A stretch of 5,756 nt of DNA from Flavobacteriaceae bacterium (GTDB lineage Bacteria; Bacteroidota; Bacteroidia; Flavobacteriales; Flavobacteriaceae): contig JABDPL010000069.1 in NCBI GenBank assembly GCA_013042825.1, forward strand, positions 1 through 5,756, written 5' to 3'. Below the pieces are notes generated by a model, which had not been told where the DNA came from, searched no databases, and saw nothing but the letters and a program-made list of their open reading frames with translations. Below, one piece after another: positions 1 to 5,756 of this stretch. A program made the translations under genes and the position numbers. The stretch's first letter is position 1; each line of letters opens with the position of its first letter.

Positions 1-158
1 TGTTTATTCGTATCCTTCAGACTTTTTTTGATACTTTCCAGTTCGGCCAGGCGACCTTCAAGGGAAATTATGTTCATCAATCTCGCGTGCTGGTCAACGC
101 TCAACTGGGGAACACCCTGGGTTCGGATTAGCTTGCTGTAATACCTGGTGAATCGCAT
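1..158 (-). CDS. Unrecognised small helical protein, 5' part only (cut by left edge)
   Basis: I do not recognise this protein. The frame opens with an ATG at 158 (minus strand) and stays open to the window edge, giving 52 residues, so the C-terminus is missing. An in-frame stop at 197-195 leaves 158 as the only ATG start. The N-terminus is basic and aromatic (MRFTRYYSKLIR). A stretch around residues 16-24 (VPQLSVDQH) follows, then a strongly amphipathic, charged region (about residues 25-52, with LEGRLAELESIKKSL) that should be helical and could form a coiled coil. There is no signal peptide or membrane segment. The residue composition looks like real coding sequence, and a TAnnTTTG-type -7 box lies just upstream. 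It is divergent from the MFS transporter gene. The function is unknown, and the frame could still be spurious given its short visible length. Confidence 0.6.
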   Translation of the reverse strand, partial: MRFTRYYSKLIRTQGVPQLSVDQHARLMNIISLEGRLAELESIKKSLKDTNK

Positions 159-162
159 ACAC

Positions 163-170
163 CAAAAATA
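163..170 (-). promoter_or_regulatory. Possible Bacteroidota -7 promoter box for the left-edge gene
   Basis: On the minus strand this reads TATTTTTG, a full match to the Bacteroidota sigma-A -7 consensus TAnnTTTG. It ends only 4 bases before the ATG at 158, so transcription from it would give a very short leader or a leaderless message. I found no TTTG at the usual distance (about 19 bases further upstream) for the -33 box, so this is a weak call resting on one element. Confidence 0.3.
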
Positions 171-173
171 TAA

Positions 174-188
174 AGCAAAGCATTTGCT
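174..188. promoter_or_regulatory. Palindrome, candidate operator between divergent genes
   Basis: The sequence AGCAAA-GCA-TTTGCT is a perfect inverted repeat with 6-base arms and a 3-base centre. It lies in the 90-base region between the left-edge gene and the MFS gene, 15 bases upstream of the first ATG and 60 bases upstream of the second. Its size and position suit a binding site for a dimeric regulator acting on one or both genes. No run of T follows it, so it is unlikely to be a terminator. A 6-base arm can occur by chance, so this is inference. Confidence 0.3.
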
Positions 189-248
189 GATGGCTCAAGA
201 ATGTAGCATCTTGCAGAAAAGTCATACAAGCTTACTCCCTCTGTTTGA

Positions 249-1454
249 ATGAAGCCTGGTAATGTTAAGCTCGGACTAAAAGAAAACTGGAAACAATTCA
301 GTTTACTGCTCATCGTCAATGCCTTTGTAGGTGGGATGATCGGGCTGGAGCGTACCATTCTTCCCAAATTGGCCGAGATTGAATTCGGTATTCTGGCCAC
401 TTCTGTTATTTTACCCTTCATAATAGTCTTTGGAATAACCAAAGCCCTGACCAATTATTTTACGGGTGCCCTCGCTAACAGATTAGGACGTAAGAAATTG
501 TTGGTGGTGGGCTGGATAATTGCCTTACCTATCCCGTTTATTCTGATGTATGCGCAAAACTGGAGCTGGATCATCTTTGCCAATGTTCTTTTGGGAATCA
601 ACCAGGGACTCACCTGGTCAACCACTGTGGTCATGAAGATCGACCTGGTGGGTGAACGACAGCGGGGCTTGGCGATGGGCTTAAACGAATCCTTCGGATA
701 TCTTGCAGTTGCATTGGTTGCATTCACCACAGGCTGGATCGCTGCAGAATATGCTATCAGGCCATACCCGTTCTACCAGGGTATTGCCTTTGTAGTGCTA
801 GGCCTTCTTTTGAGCTGGCTGTTTATTCATGATACCGAACATCATGTTGCCACTGAAGCCAGCACAAGTGATGCCCGGAAACTAATTCATGTTTTCCTCG
901 ACACAAGCTGGAGAGATCATAACCTGGGTTCAATAACCCAGGCTGGATTTGTCAACAATCTTAATGATGGTATGATCTGGGGAATTTTTCCTGTGATCCT
1001 GGCTTCTAAATCCTTCGACCTTAAAACCATTGGCATTATTGTAGCTGTTTATCCTGCAGTTTGGGGTATCGGTCAATTGTTTACCGGGAAATTGTCTGAT
1101 CACCTGAATAAAAAGGCTATGCTTGTTTTTGGAATGGCACTTCAGGGGCTCGCTATAGTATTGATGTATTGGGCACAATCGTCAATGATATATATTCTGC
1201 TTTCAATAGTTCTCGGATTAGGGACAGCCTTGGTATATCCGACCTTCCTGGCAGCGTTAGCCGGATTTACACATCCGCAACAACGTGCGGAAAGCATTGG
1301 GGTATTCCGGCTCTGGCGAGACCTGGGATACGCTGTTGGAGCTTTGCTCACCATCGTACTAACGATTTTTATGGAAACAGACAAGACCCTTGTCGCCATA
1401 GGCCTGCTTACGGTTTTATCGGCCTTTATTATTTGGATCAGAATGGACAAGTAA
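249..1454 (+). CDS. Major facilitator superfamily (MFS) transporter, substrate unknown
   Basis: This is a complete 401-residue inner-membrane secondary transporter, of normal length for a 12-helix MFS protein. Hydrophobic segments fall at about residues 17-36, 48-70, 84-100, 105-127, 145-167, 173-193, 230-252, 261-279, 289-307, 313-333, 350-373 and 379-397, with a polar central loop at about 194-228. The MFS signature loop between helices 2 and 3 is clear (GALANRLGRKK, residues 73-83). A degenerate copy sits between helices 8 and 9 (GKLSDHLNKK, 280-289), as expected from the internal duplication. Charged or polar residues lie in helix 1 (GLERTILP, 32-39) and helix 7 (NNLNDGMIWG, 236-245) and may line the substrate or proton path. 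The ATG at 249 is the first possible start because a TGA precedes it at 246-248. No Shine-Dalgarno sequence is visible. The substrate cannot be told from sequence; export of a small molecule is a guess. Its only close neighbour in the same regulatory region is the divergent unknown gene. Confidence 0.92.
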   Translation: MKPGNVKLGLKENWKQFSLLLIVNAFVGGMIGLERTILPKLAEIEFGILATSVILPFIIVFGITKALTNYFTGALANRLGRKKLLVVGWIIALPIPFILMYAQNWSWIIFANVLLGINQGLTWSTTVVMKIDLVGERQRGLAMGLNESFGYLAVALVAFTTGWIAAEYAIRPYPFYQGIAFVVLGLLLSWLFIHDTEHHVATEASTSDARKLIHVFLDTSWRDHNLGSITQAGFVNNLNDGMIWGIFPVILASKSFDLKTIGIIVAVYPAVWGIGQLFTGKLSDHLNKKAMLVFGMALQGLAIVLMYWAQSSMIYILLSIVLGLGTALVYPTFLAALAGFTHPQQRAESIGVFRLWRDLGYAVGALLTIVLTIFMETDKTLVAIGLLTVLSAFIIWIRMDK

Positions 1455-1480
1455 GGATTTAATCCTTAAAACCTGCTCGG

Positions 1481-1518
1481 AATTGATCGTTTTAACAGGG
1501 ATTAGTCCAGGATCAATT
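1481..1518. terminator. Possible bidirectional terminator between convergent genes
   Basis: The arms AATTGATC (1481-1488) and GATCAATT (1511-1518) are perfectly complementary and are separated by 22 bases. They bracket the end of the phosphatase gene, whose stop is at 1502-1504, and lie just after the end of the MFS gene. A short T run (1517-1520) follows on the plus strand. The stem is AT-rich and the loop long, so hairpin stability would be modest. The convergent position is what one expects of a shared terminator, but the call is weak. Confidence 0.25.
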
Positions 1519-3043
1519 TTGTGGAACCTGATCTGACCTTTACAACTTTATCGATCTTAATACCCGGGTCCGGCTTTCTCGTGGTTTCAATAATCTTAAA
1601 TTCTGCCAGCCCTGTGGAATCGGTCAATGTCAGTTTTAAATAACCATGATCCCGCATGTTTACATACTTCAAATGTGGGTTGATATCGGAATTCGCGATA
1701 CGGCCTTCATGCAGCTTTACCGAATCGGTCGGAAACCGTTCGTTTGAATTAGCCGAATTCAGGCTTGTTACACCGAATTCAATGCCTATGGCCCCGTCAC
1801 CGGTTTTTTCATCGTATTGCTCAAAGGGATCATTTGTTGCTTCAAATGCCCAGGAGCTGTGGGTGTCACCTGTAAGGAACATTACATCTGCAATAGCGTT
1901 ATCCCTTATGAAATCAACTATCATCTGTTGTTCAACCGGGTATCCGTCCCAGGAATCCATATTAAGACGGAAGCCGCTGTAACCCCAATCCTGGTAAGAA
2001 AAGATCACCTGGTTACCGATCAGTTTCCATCGGGCCTTTGACGATTGAAGCTGGTCCTTAAACCACTCAAATTGTTCTTTTCCCAGCATGGTGCGATCAG
2101 CATCATCCCTGCTGGGGTCGGTCATACTATCGGCCTGTTTTGTTCGTCCGGCCAGCCGCCCATCAAGCATGATGAGGTCGGCAATACTTCCGAAGTTTAT
2201 CTTTCGGTAAAGATCCTTTTGTTCCCTGATGGGCATCCATTCGTAATAAACCTGCCGGGCTATGTCGCGCCTGGTCATGTAATCGCCTTCATCCGGTTGG
2301 TGGTTTTGAGCACCGTCGGCATAGGCGTTGTTTGTGATCTCGTGATCATCCCAGACGGCAATAAAAGGATGATTCTGATGAGCAGCCCTGAGATCCTGAT
2401 CAAGCCGGTATTGGGCATATCTCGTCCTGTAATCTTCAAGAGACACGATCTCATGCTTTGGTATATGGATACGGCCGATGCTGGTGTCACCATAACCGCC
2501 CTCGCCATGTTCATATATGTAGTCGCCCAGATGCACAACCGCATCTAAAGGTGATTCTTCGGCGATTCGTCCATAGGAATTGAAATAACCCCATTGATAG
2601 CTGCTGCAACTAACCACGGCGAATTCCAGAGAATCCCCGTTGACCGGGGTGGTTTTGGTCCTCCCGATAATAGATCTTCCATCCAGGGCTTCAAATCTGA
2701 AATAATAAATGGTGTCAGGATCGAGACCGGTTACGTCTACCTTAACCGTATAATCCTTTTCAGGGCCGGTAGTTGTGGAACCACTTTTCATGACATTAAA
2801 AAAGGCTGAATCTATGGCGACTTCCCAACTAACATTAACTTCAGGCAGCTGAGTTTCCGGAGTTACTCTCGTCCATATGATCACGGCGTCCTGAAGGGGA
2901 TCACCCGAGGCCACACCATGATAAAAGGGTTTCAAATCGGTAGTGAACAGCGCAGATGCCAGTTCTTTTAATGGTGGATATTCCTGTTTCTTTTTACAAG
3001 CTGTGATAGCGACCAGGAGACAAAGTAATACAAGTTTTTTCAT
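1502..3043 (-). CDS. phoD: PhoD-family phosphodiesterase/alkaline phosphatase, lipoprotein
   Basis: This is a 513-residue secreted, membrane-anchored metallophosphoesterase that would release phosphate from mono- or diesters outside the cytoplasm. From the ATG at 3043 it begins MKKLVLLCLLVAITAC, a textbook lipoprotein signal with lipobox ITAC and lipidated Cys16. An upstream in-frame ATG at 3088 would put 15 polar residues before the signal, so 3043 is preferred. The N-terminal PhoD beta-sandwich domain spans about 40-135 (FYHGVASGDP, IIWTRVTP). The catalytic domain follows with VVSCSS (Cys146), HLGDYIYE (171-178, Asp174), WDDHE (231-235), MLDGR (292-296) and GDTH (392-395). Family knowledge from Bacillus PhoD is that such residues hold an iron and calcium centre, including a Cys ligand, which is present here. 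The length suits the family. It lies 86 bases downstream of the cotransporter gene on the same strand and may be cotranscribed with it. Phosphate-starvation control is usual for the family, but no site is visible. The exact substrate is unknown. Confidence 0.93.
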   Translation of the reverse strand: MKKLVLLCLLVAITACKKKQEYPPLKELASALFTTDLKPFYHGVASGDPLQDAVIIWTRVTPETQLPEVNVSWEVAIDSAFFNVMKSGSTTTGPEKDYTVKVDVTGLDPDTIYYFRFEALDGRSIIGRTKTTPVNGDSLEFAVVSCSSYQWGYFNSYGRIAEESPLDAVVHLGDYIYEHGEGGYGDTSIGRIHIPKHEIVSLEDYRTRYAQYRLDQDLRAAHQNHPFIAVWDDHEITNNAYADGAQNHQPDEGDYMTRRDIARQVYYEWMPIREQKDLYRKINFGSIADLIMLDGRLAGRTKQADSMTDPSRDDADRTMLGKEQFEWFKDQLQSSKARWKLIGNQVIFSYQDWGYSGFRLNMDSWDGYPVEQQMIVDFIRDNAIADVMFLTGDTHSSWAFEATNDPFEQYDEKTGDGAIGIEFGVTSLNSANSNERFPTDSVKLHEGRIANSDINPHLKYVNMRDHGYLKLTLTDSTGLAEFKIIETTRKPDPGIKIDKVVKVRSGSTKLILD

Positions 3044-3129
3044 GTGTAAAGATGACCAATTATGTGTATTTAAAAGTTTCGGAATCATTAAATTTTGATC
3101 TCTAAATAAACTATCTGACTCGGAAAAAC

Positions 3130-5322
3130 CTAAGCCAGTATGCTCTCGTGGCCGGAGTCTTTTACAAACAGGCAGGAACTGTTGGTTTTATCGGAGATCT
3201 CCCTGATGATCTCAAGCTTCAGATTCTCTTCCATTCCGAAGATATTCAGATCGGCAGTAGGTGCTTTGCTCACTATATCCTTAAAACTTCCCACATAAAC
3301 TTCAATCAGGGTTTTAGGCAGTCGGGCCAGGGTGATCAGTGACTCAAGGAATTCCCTCGCTTTAGCTTCTTCATTTGGATCACGAATAACCGTAATCAAT
3401 CTGATCTTGGCATTCCAGTTCGTTTTAAGCTTATAGGCGATCAGGGTCGACAGGTCAACATTCCCTATATCCCAGCCAAGGTTCCAGTTTTGCTCCCGGT
3501 CTCTTACCCAGACGTTGATCATATTGCGTTGACCGAGCAAGGCCGTTGGATGGGCAAGATAAAGCAGGACACCAATTTCCAACCGTATACACTCACTTAT
3601 CACCGGGCGTATCTCCAGTTCATAGTTGTCATGGTCCTGAAGATTAAGAAAAACGATATTCGGCCTGAAAAAAGCACCCTTTAAAGCCTGGTTTCCATAG
3701 TTAACACCTTTTGCGAATTCGTCGGTGTTTATCACCGTCCATGATGAAAACACACCTTGGTTGCGGAAGGCTTCCGAGAGTTTATCTAGTTCATTCACCA
3801 AATGGCTGTTTTCATCGAAAGGTTCAATGCCGAGTAGTTTTATCGATCCCTTTGGCCTGGCTATGTTTCGCATGAACTGAAAATTTCCTTTGGCTCCGTC
3901 AATATCCCGAATGGGTACCATCATATTCGGTTTCCAGGCGCGTTGCTGCATGCTTTTCATGCCCCAGGTATGCTTTGCGGCCCATTCAGCAAAAGAGACA
4001 AAAAGACCCGAGCGTACATCCTCGAAAGGTGTTTCCAGGTTTTGTTTTGACAAGTAATAATATACAACCAGCACGATGACAATAGTGACCAGGCTCACGG
4101 TTGGATTTATAATAAACATGGCAAGAATGGATGTGACCAATCCCATCCAGGGTATCCATCGCCTGATCTTAAATAAGGGCCTGTAGCTGATCAATCCGAG
4201 GTTTTGCTCGATTATGACCACGATGTTGATCATGGCATAGGTTACGAGGAAGAACAGTGTAACCAACGGAGCCACGGCATTGATATTCCTGAGCAGCATG
4301 GTAAGGAAGATCAAAATCCCCGTTACTATCATGGCATTCCTGGGTTGGCCGTTATGACTCGTCCCGGATAGAAATTTGGAATAGGGTAGAACCCGATGTT
4401 CTCCCATAGCATAAAGTATGCGACTTGAACCAACAAGAGATGCCAATGCTGAAGAGAAGGTAGCTCCGAGAATACCGGCGATAATCAACGGGCCGTTGAA
4501 GGCTTTTTCTATAATAATATTATAGTTGGTCAATAGTTCCTCTTCTGTTGCTGTGGTCGCCAACCAGTATGCAAGCAACATATAAATTATAAAGCTTACC
4601 CCAATCGCCCAAAGGGTTCCAACAGGAATACTTCGTTTCGGATCCTTAAGCTCACCCGACATATTAGCACCGGCCATTATACCGGTCGCCGCTGGAAAGA
4701 AAACAGCAAAAACGATCCAGAAATTACTACCGCTGAAGTCATTCTCTGGAGATCCCTTAAATGTTCCCCAGCTTAAAGCCTCGGAGGTCGGAATACTCAT
4801 GGAGCCCTGGTAAGCAGCCATAACAATAGAGATCAGCGACAATATGATCACCACCATAATAAGATACTGTGTCTTTATAGCAAGATTTGCACTGATATAG
4901 GCAATGGTTACAAGTACGGCAAATACTGCAAGATCGACCAGGAAAGGATCGTGATAGGGGAAGATACCCAGCCAGCCTTCCCGGAAACCGAAGATGTACA
5001 TGGTAACAGCCAGGCCCTGTGAAATATATCGCGGTATACCCAGACTTCCCCCAACTTCCAAGCCGAGTGCCTGAGAAATTATGGCATAAGCCCCGCCGGC
5101 GCCTATCCTGATGTTGGTCGTAATGGCCGACATAGAGAGCGCGGTGCAAAGGGTAATCAGGAAAGAGACAATGATAATTAGCCACGCCCCGAGCAAACCT
5201 GCGTTACCGACAACCCAGCCCATACGCAGGTACATGATAACACCCAGGATGGTAAGTAAGGTGGGCGTAAATACACCACCGAATGTCCCGAATGTTTTTA
5301 GCTTTTGTGATTTCCCGTCCAA
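3130..5322 (-). CDS. Cation-chloride cotransporter-like permease (SLC12/APC superfamily)
   Basis: This 730-residue inner-membrane transporter resembles animal Na-K-Cl and K-Cl cotransporters; automated annotation often calls such proteins amino acid permeases. About 12 helices span residues 18-425. Diagnostic stretches are helix 1 (GVFTPTLLTILGVIMYLRMG, 16-35), helix 3 (MYIFGF, 108-113), helix 6 (FFPAATGIMAGANMSGELKD, 208-227) and helix 8 (ATFSSALASLVGSSR, 287-301). The cytoplasmic C-terminal part (about 430-730) has the WKP motif (463-465) and alternating beta/alpha segments, consistent with the two UspA-like subdomains of this family. The helix 3 Tyr109 and helix 6 Pro210/Thr213 match known potassium-site positions. 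The helix 8 serines 290-291 match the sodium site of Na-dependent members. Thr24 replaces the helix 1 Asn typical of eukaryotic members. The start is TTG at 5322: a stop lies at 5343-5341, and the first ATG would be inside helix 1. Transport of K+/Na+ with chloride is inferred from homology; amino acid transport remains possible. Confidence 0.9.
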   Translation of the reverse strand: MDGKSQKLKTFGTFGGVFTPTLLTILGVIMYLRMGWVVGNAGLLGAWLIIIVSFLITLCTALSMSAITTNIRIGAGGAYAIISQALGLEVGGSLGIPRYISQGLAVTMYIFGFREGWLGIFPYHDPFLVDLAVFAVLVTIAYISANLAIKTQYLIMVVIILSLISIVMAAYQGSMSIPTSEALSWGTFKGSPENDFSGSNFWIVFAVFFPAATGIMAGANMSGELKDPKRSIPVGTLWAIGVSFIIYMLLAYWLATTATEEELLTNYNIIIEKAFNGPLIIAGILGATFSSALASLVGSSRILYAMGEHRVLPYSKFLSGTSHNGQPRNAMIVTGILIFLTMLLRNINAVAPLVTLFFLVTYAMINIVVIIEQNLGLISYRPLFKIRRWIPWMGLVTSILAMFIINPTVSLVTIVIVLVVYYYLSKQNLETPFEDVRSGLFVSFAEWAAKHTWGMKSMQQRAWKPNMMVPIRDIDGAKGNFQFMRNIARPKGSIKLLGIEPFDENSHLVNELDKLSEAFRNQGVFSSWTVINTDEFAKGVNYGNQALKGAFFRPNIVFLNLQDHDNYELEIRPVISECIRLEIGVLLYLAHPTALLGQRNMINVWVRDREQNWNLGWDIGNVDLSTLIAYKLKTNWNAKIRLITVIRDPNEEAKAREFLESLITLARLPKTLIEVYVGSFKDIVSKAPTADLNIFGMEENLKLEIIREISDKTNSSCLFVKDSGHESILA

Positions 5323-5344
5323 GGCGCGGTTGATTAGTACTTAC

Positions 5345-5389
5345 AATATTAATGATTTCGTCAATATGAATTTCAGAAATATGAAATTC
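5345..5389. repeat. Three near-copies of AATATkAAw in the divergent intergenic region
   Basis: AATATTAAT (5345-5353), AATATGAAT (5363-5371) and AATATGAAA (5378-5386) form a spaced series with start-to-start distances of 18 and 15 bases. The last two extend to a 12-base direct repeat with one mismatch (AATATGAATTTC, 5363-5374; AATATGAAATTC, 5378-5389). The same stretch holds an inverted pair, GAATTTC (5368-5374) and GAAATTC (5383-5389), and a small palindrome ATTTC-A-GAAAT (5370-5380). It lies between the divergent cotransporter and iron-sulfur genes, nearer the former (start 5322). This fits an operator for one or both genes, but AT-rich DNA produces such similarities easily. Confidence 0.35.
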
Positions 5390-5462
5390 TCCGGAACAAA
5401 GATTTAATATCATGCATTGGAAATAATCAACTATATTTAATTCAAAATTTATCTTTTCCGAA

Positions 5463-5756
5463 TTGAGTAAAACTATCCTTAAACTTAAGGTCAACAATAC
5501 AGAGGAACAAGTTGAGATCGATGATCCCAAAACTCCGTTATTATGGATACTCAGGGACTATCTCGGACTGAAGGGGACAAAATTCGGCTGTGGCCTGGCG
5601 GCCTGCGGGTCTTGTACCATAATAATTGACGGTGAGGCCATAAGATCCTGTTCATATCCCGCAGATGCGGCTTCAGGAAAATCAATAACCACAATTGAAG
5701 GTCTGGGTTCAGAAGAGAATCCACATCCGGTGCAGCAGGCCTGGATAGAGGAGATC
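5463..5756 (+). CDS. iorA-like [2Fe-2S] subunit of a molybdenum hydroxylase, 5' part (cut by right edge)
   Basis: This is the electron-transfer small subunit of a xanthine-oxidase-family enzyme, most like the isoquinoline 1-oxidoreductase alpha type. It passes electrons from the molybdenum site of a separate large subunit through two [2Fe-2S] clusters. The visible 98 residues cover the N-terminal plant-ferredoxin-like domain. They include KGTKFGCGLAACGSCTI (37-53), giving cluster ligands Cys43, Cys48 and Cys51, with Cys63 (IRSCSYP) as the fourth. The stretch HPVQQAWIEEI at the edge leads into the second, all-helical cluster domain, whose CGYC motif would lie just beyond the window. Family members are about 150-160 residues, so roughly a third is missing. 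The start is taken as TTG at 5463: the frame opens after a TAA at 5424-5426 and has no ATG, and 5463 gives the usual short N-terminus. No Shine-Dalgarno sequence is visible. The substrate is unknown without the large subunit, which is expected downstream. Confidence 0.92.
   Translation, partial: MSKTILKLKVNNTEEQVEIDDPKTPLLWILRDYLGLKGTKFGCGLAACGSCTIIIDGEAIRSCSYPADAASGKSITTIEGLGSEENPHPVQQAWIEEI

Noticed and set aside
128..454. Minus-strand open frame of 108 codons overlapping the MFS start
   Set aside because: It runs antisense through the first helices of a clear MFS gene and overlaps the better-supported left-edge frame; its composition is not protein-like.
1169..1462. Plus-strand open frame overlapping the end of the MFS gene
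   Set aside because: It is an alternative frame of helices 10-12 of the transporter, whose own frame is intact to its stop at 1454.
1455..1465. Short palindrome GGATT-T-AATCC right after the MFS stop codon
   Set aside because: Five-base arms with a one-base centre cannot form a hairpin loop, and there is no T run attached.
2045..2548. Long open frame (167 codons) on the plus strand inside the phosphatase gene
   Set aside because: It is antisense to the conserved catalytic core of PhoD, shows no recognisable domain, and is explained by codon bias of the real gene.
3044..3088. Upstream in-frame ATG of the phosphatase at 3088
   Set aside because: It would place 15 polar residues before a perfect lipoprotein signal peptide that starts with its own ATG at 3043.
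4757..5185. Minus-strand open frame of 142 codons within the cotransporter gene
   Set aside because: It is a frame-shifted reading of the helical region of the cotransporter, with an improbable Cys/His/Arg-rich composition.
5432..5439. TATATTTA as a -7 promoter box for the iron-sulfur gene
   Set aside because: It differs from TAnnTTTG at the final G and has no TTTG at the proper upstream distance; AT-rich DNA gives such near matches by chance.
5204..5530. Minus-strand open frame with an ATG at 5530 that crosses the divergent intergenic region, considered as a true N-terminal extension of the cotransporter
   Set aside because: It is in a different frame from the cotransporter and would need a frameshift; the conserved protein starts normally at the TTG, just before helix 1.

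Overview
This looks like ordinary chromosomal DNA from a member of the Bacteroidota, probably a flavobacterium-like organism. The lineage is inferred, not proven. Supporting points are the absence of recognisable Shine-Dalgarno sequences before the genes, a match to the Bacteroidota -7 box (TAnnTTTG) before one gene, moderate GC content with AT-rich intergenic DNA, and a lipoprotein phosphatase with a typical short signal peptide. I see no RNA genes, mobile elements, CRISPR arrays, phage genes or signs of recent transfer.

Layout, left to right. A small unrecognised gene runs off the left edge on the minus strand (158 to beyond 1). Divergent from it, across 90 bases that hold a perfect 6+6 palindrome, is a complete 12-helix MFS transporter on the plus strand (249-1454). 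It converges, with a 47-base gap, on a lipoprotein phosphatase of the PhoD family on the minus strand (1502-3043). Upstream of that, in the same direction and 86 bases away, is a 730-residue bacterial relative of the cation-chloride cotransporters (SLC12-like, APC superfamily; 3130-5322). Divergent from it, across a 140-base AT-rich region with near-repeats, begins an iorA-like [2Fe-2S] subunit of a molybdenum hydroxylase on the plus strand (5463 to beyond 5756), cut by the right edge.

How the genes relate. The cotransporter and phosphatase could be one transcript, since I see no terminator or clear promoter between them, but no shared pathway is evident. The iron-sulfur subunit almost certainly works with a large molybdopterin subunit encoded outside the window. 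The MFS transporter has no recognisable partner. The cotransporter and the iron-sulfur gene both appear to start with TTG, because neither frame offers a usable ATG.

I did not find a clearly new biological system. The best leads are the mixed ion-site residues of the cotransporter, the repeated motif between it and the iron-sulfur gene, the paired TTG starts, and the unknown small gene at the left edge.
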